Both the position numbers and the translations under genes were made by a program. Below the pieces are notes generated by a model. It was given only the letters and a program-made list of their open reading frames with translations. It was not told the DNA's origin and searched no databases. From Xanthobacteraceae bacterium (GTDB lineage: Bacteria > Pseudomonadota > Alphaproteobacteria > Rhizobiales > Xanthobacteraceae), in the NCBI GenBank assembly GCA_030037105.1, contig JASHRY010000306.1:1-8874 (forward strand): 8,874 bases of DNA, read 5' to 3'. Positions 7,977-8,874 of the stretch are shown here, piece by piece; position 1 is the first letter of the stretch; every line of letters begins with the position of its first letter.

Positions 7977-8874
7977 TCAGGCCCGTTCCTGTCCGCGCGC
8001 GGGAAGCGATCCGCGCTCGACCGCGGCGACCTTGCCGTTTTCGATCGCGAGCGCGAGCCTGCCGTGCTTGAGCGCGAGCGCCTTCTCGCCGAACAAATCG
8101 CGGCGCCAGCCGGCGAGCGCGGGGACGTCGGCGTCGTCGTCGGCGGCGATGCGCTCGAGGTCGTCGACCGTGGCGATCACCTTGGCGGCGACGTGGTGGC
8201 GTTCCGCGATCATGCGCAGCAGCACCTTGAGCAACTCGATGACCGCGGTGCCGTTCATGGCGGGCTGAATGCGCGCCGGACGCGGCAGGGTTTTCGGATC
8301 GCGCGCCAGGCCGCGCTCGACCGCGGTGACGATCGCTGCGGCCCAGCGCGAGCGGTCGAAGCCCTTGGGCAGCGAGCGCAGGCTCTGGAGTTTCTCGGTG
8401 GTCGTGGGCGCCTGCACGGCGATGTCGGCGATCGCCTCGTCCTTGAGCACGCGCGAGCGCGGCACGTCGCGCGACTGCGCCTCGCGCTCGCGCCAGGCCG
8501 CGACCTCGATCAGAACCGCCAGTTCCTTGGGCTTGCGCACGCGCGTCTTCAGCCGTTGCCAGGCGTTCTCCGGATCCATGCGGTAGGTGTCGGGCGAGGT
8601 GAGCACCTGCATCTCCTCCTGGACCCAATCGGCGCGGCCGCGCCGCTCAAGGTCGGCGACGAGCGCGAGATAAATATCGCGCAGATGCGTCACGTCGGAG
8701 ACCGCATAGGCAAGCTGCGCCTCGGACAGCGGCCGCCGCGTCCAGTCGGTAAAGCGATGCGACTTGTCGAGCGTATCCCCGGTGATGCGCTGCACGAGCT
8801 GCTCGTAGGAGATGGAATCGCCGTGGCCGAGCACCATGGCCGCGACCTGCGTGTCGAAGATCGGGCGTGGAATG
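7977..8874 (-). CDS. rnd: Ribonuclease D, 5' end outside window
   Basis: 3'-to-5' exoribonuclease of the DEDDy family that matures the 3' ends of tRNA and other stable RNAs. The gene reads leftward to a TGA at 7977-7979; its 5' part lies beyond 8874, so about 298 C-terminal residues are visible and the Exo I motif is not. The reading frame continues past the internal ATG at 8837 to the window edge, giving PRPIFDTQVAAM, a segment typical of RNase D, so 8837 is not the start. Exo III is YAVSD (Tyr at 8706-8708), the Y-x3-D of DEDDy enzymes. An HRDC domain follows at about 8310-8560 (from KPKELAVLIEVAAWRE to FDRSRWAAAI), then a second helical C-terminal region. It converges on the small membrane-protein gene with one base between the stops. 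Proximity to ppk/ppx agrees with rnd placement in related genomes as I recall it. Confidence 0.95.
   Translation of the reverse strand, partial: IPRPIFDTQVAAMVLGHGDSISYEQLVQRITGDTLDKSHRFTDWTRRPLSEAQLAYAVSDVTHLRDIYLALVADLERRGRADWVQEEMQVLTSPDTYRMDPENAWQRLKTRVRKPKELAVLIEVAAWREREAQSRDVPRSRVLKDEAIADIAVQAPTTTEKLQSLRSLPKGFDRSRWAAAIVTAVERGLARDPKTLPRPARIQPAMNGTAVIELLKVLLRMIAERHHVAAKVIATVDDLERIAADDDADVPALAGWRRDLFGEKALALKHGRLALAIENGKVAAVERGSLPARGQERA

Overview
This window is a stretch of high-GC chromosome. Gene content and protein sequences point to an alphaproteobacterium, most likely Hyphomicrobiales (Bradyrhizobium/Rhodopseudomonas/Pseudolabrys-like). The reasons are an HdaA-type DnaA regulator next to ppk, ppx and rnd, GC-rich codon use that leaves long antisense ORFs, and a palindromic intergenic repeat of a kind I associate with that group from memory. 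No mobile element, CRISPR array, tRNA or rRNA was seen.

Layout, left to right: (1) 1-385, a non-coding or decayed leader with a structured hairpin at the left edge, a 14-bp perfect palindrome and a 36-codon ORF with a good Shine-Dalgarno. (2) 386-2575, katG, a complete bifunctional catalase-peroxidase. (3) 2576-2670, a short gap holding a 45-bp imperfect palindrome that looks like a dispersed repeat. (4) 2671-3339, hdaA, the Hda-like AAA+ protein that turns off DnaA-ATP at the sliding clamp. (5) 3340-3675, a 336-bp gap with a hairpin, a terminator-like stem overlapping a tiny Trp-rich ORF, and a candidate promoter with a dyad for ppk. (6) 3676-5907, ppk1. (7) 5954-7474, a Ppx/GppA phosphatase, 46 bp downstream and probably in the same operon. 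(8) 7583-7975, a small four-helix membrane protein of unknown function. (9) 7977-8874, rnd (ribonuclease D) on the minus strand, convergent, with its 5' end outside the window.

Functionally, ppk and ppx make and break polyphosphate and so form a synthesis/degradation pair. hdaA controls replication initiation, rnd trims RNA 3' ends and katG detoxifies hydrogen peroxide. From memory of related genomes, hdaA-ppk-ppx-rnd is a conserved neighbourhood. katG on the left and the small membrane protein between ppx and rnd look like lineage-specific additions.

I see no convincing new biological system. The points most worth a second look are non-coding: the palindromic repeat at the katG/hdaA junction, short repeats on both sides of katG, two micro-ORFs in the leaders, the ppk promoter/dyad, a bipartite hairpin after ppx, and the 1-bp convergent junction with rnd.
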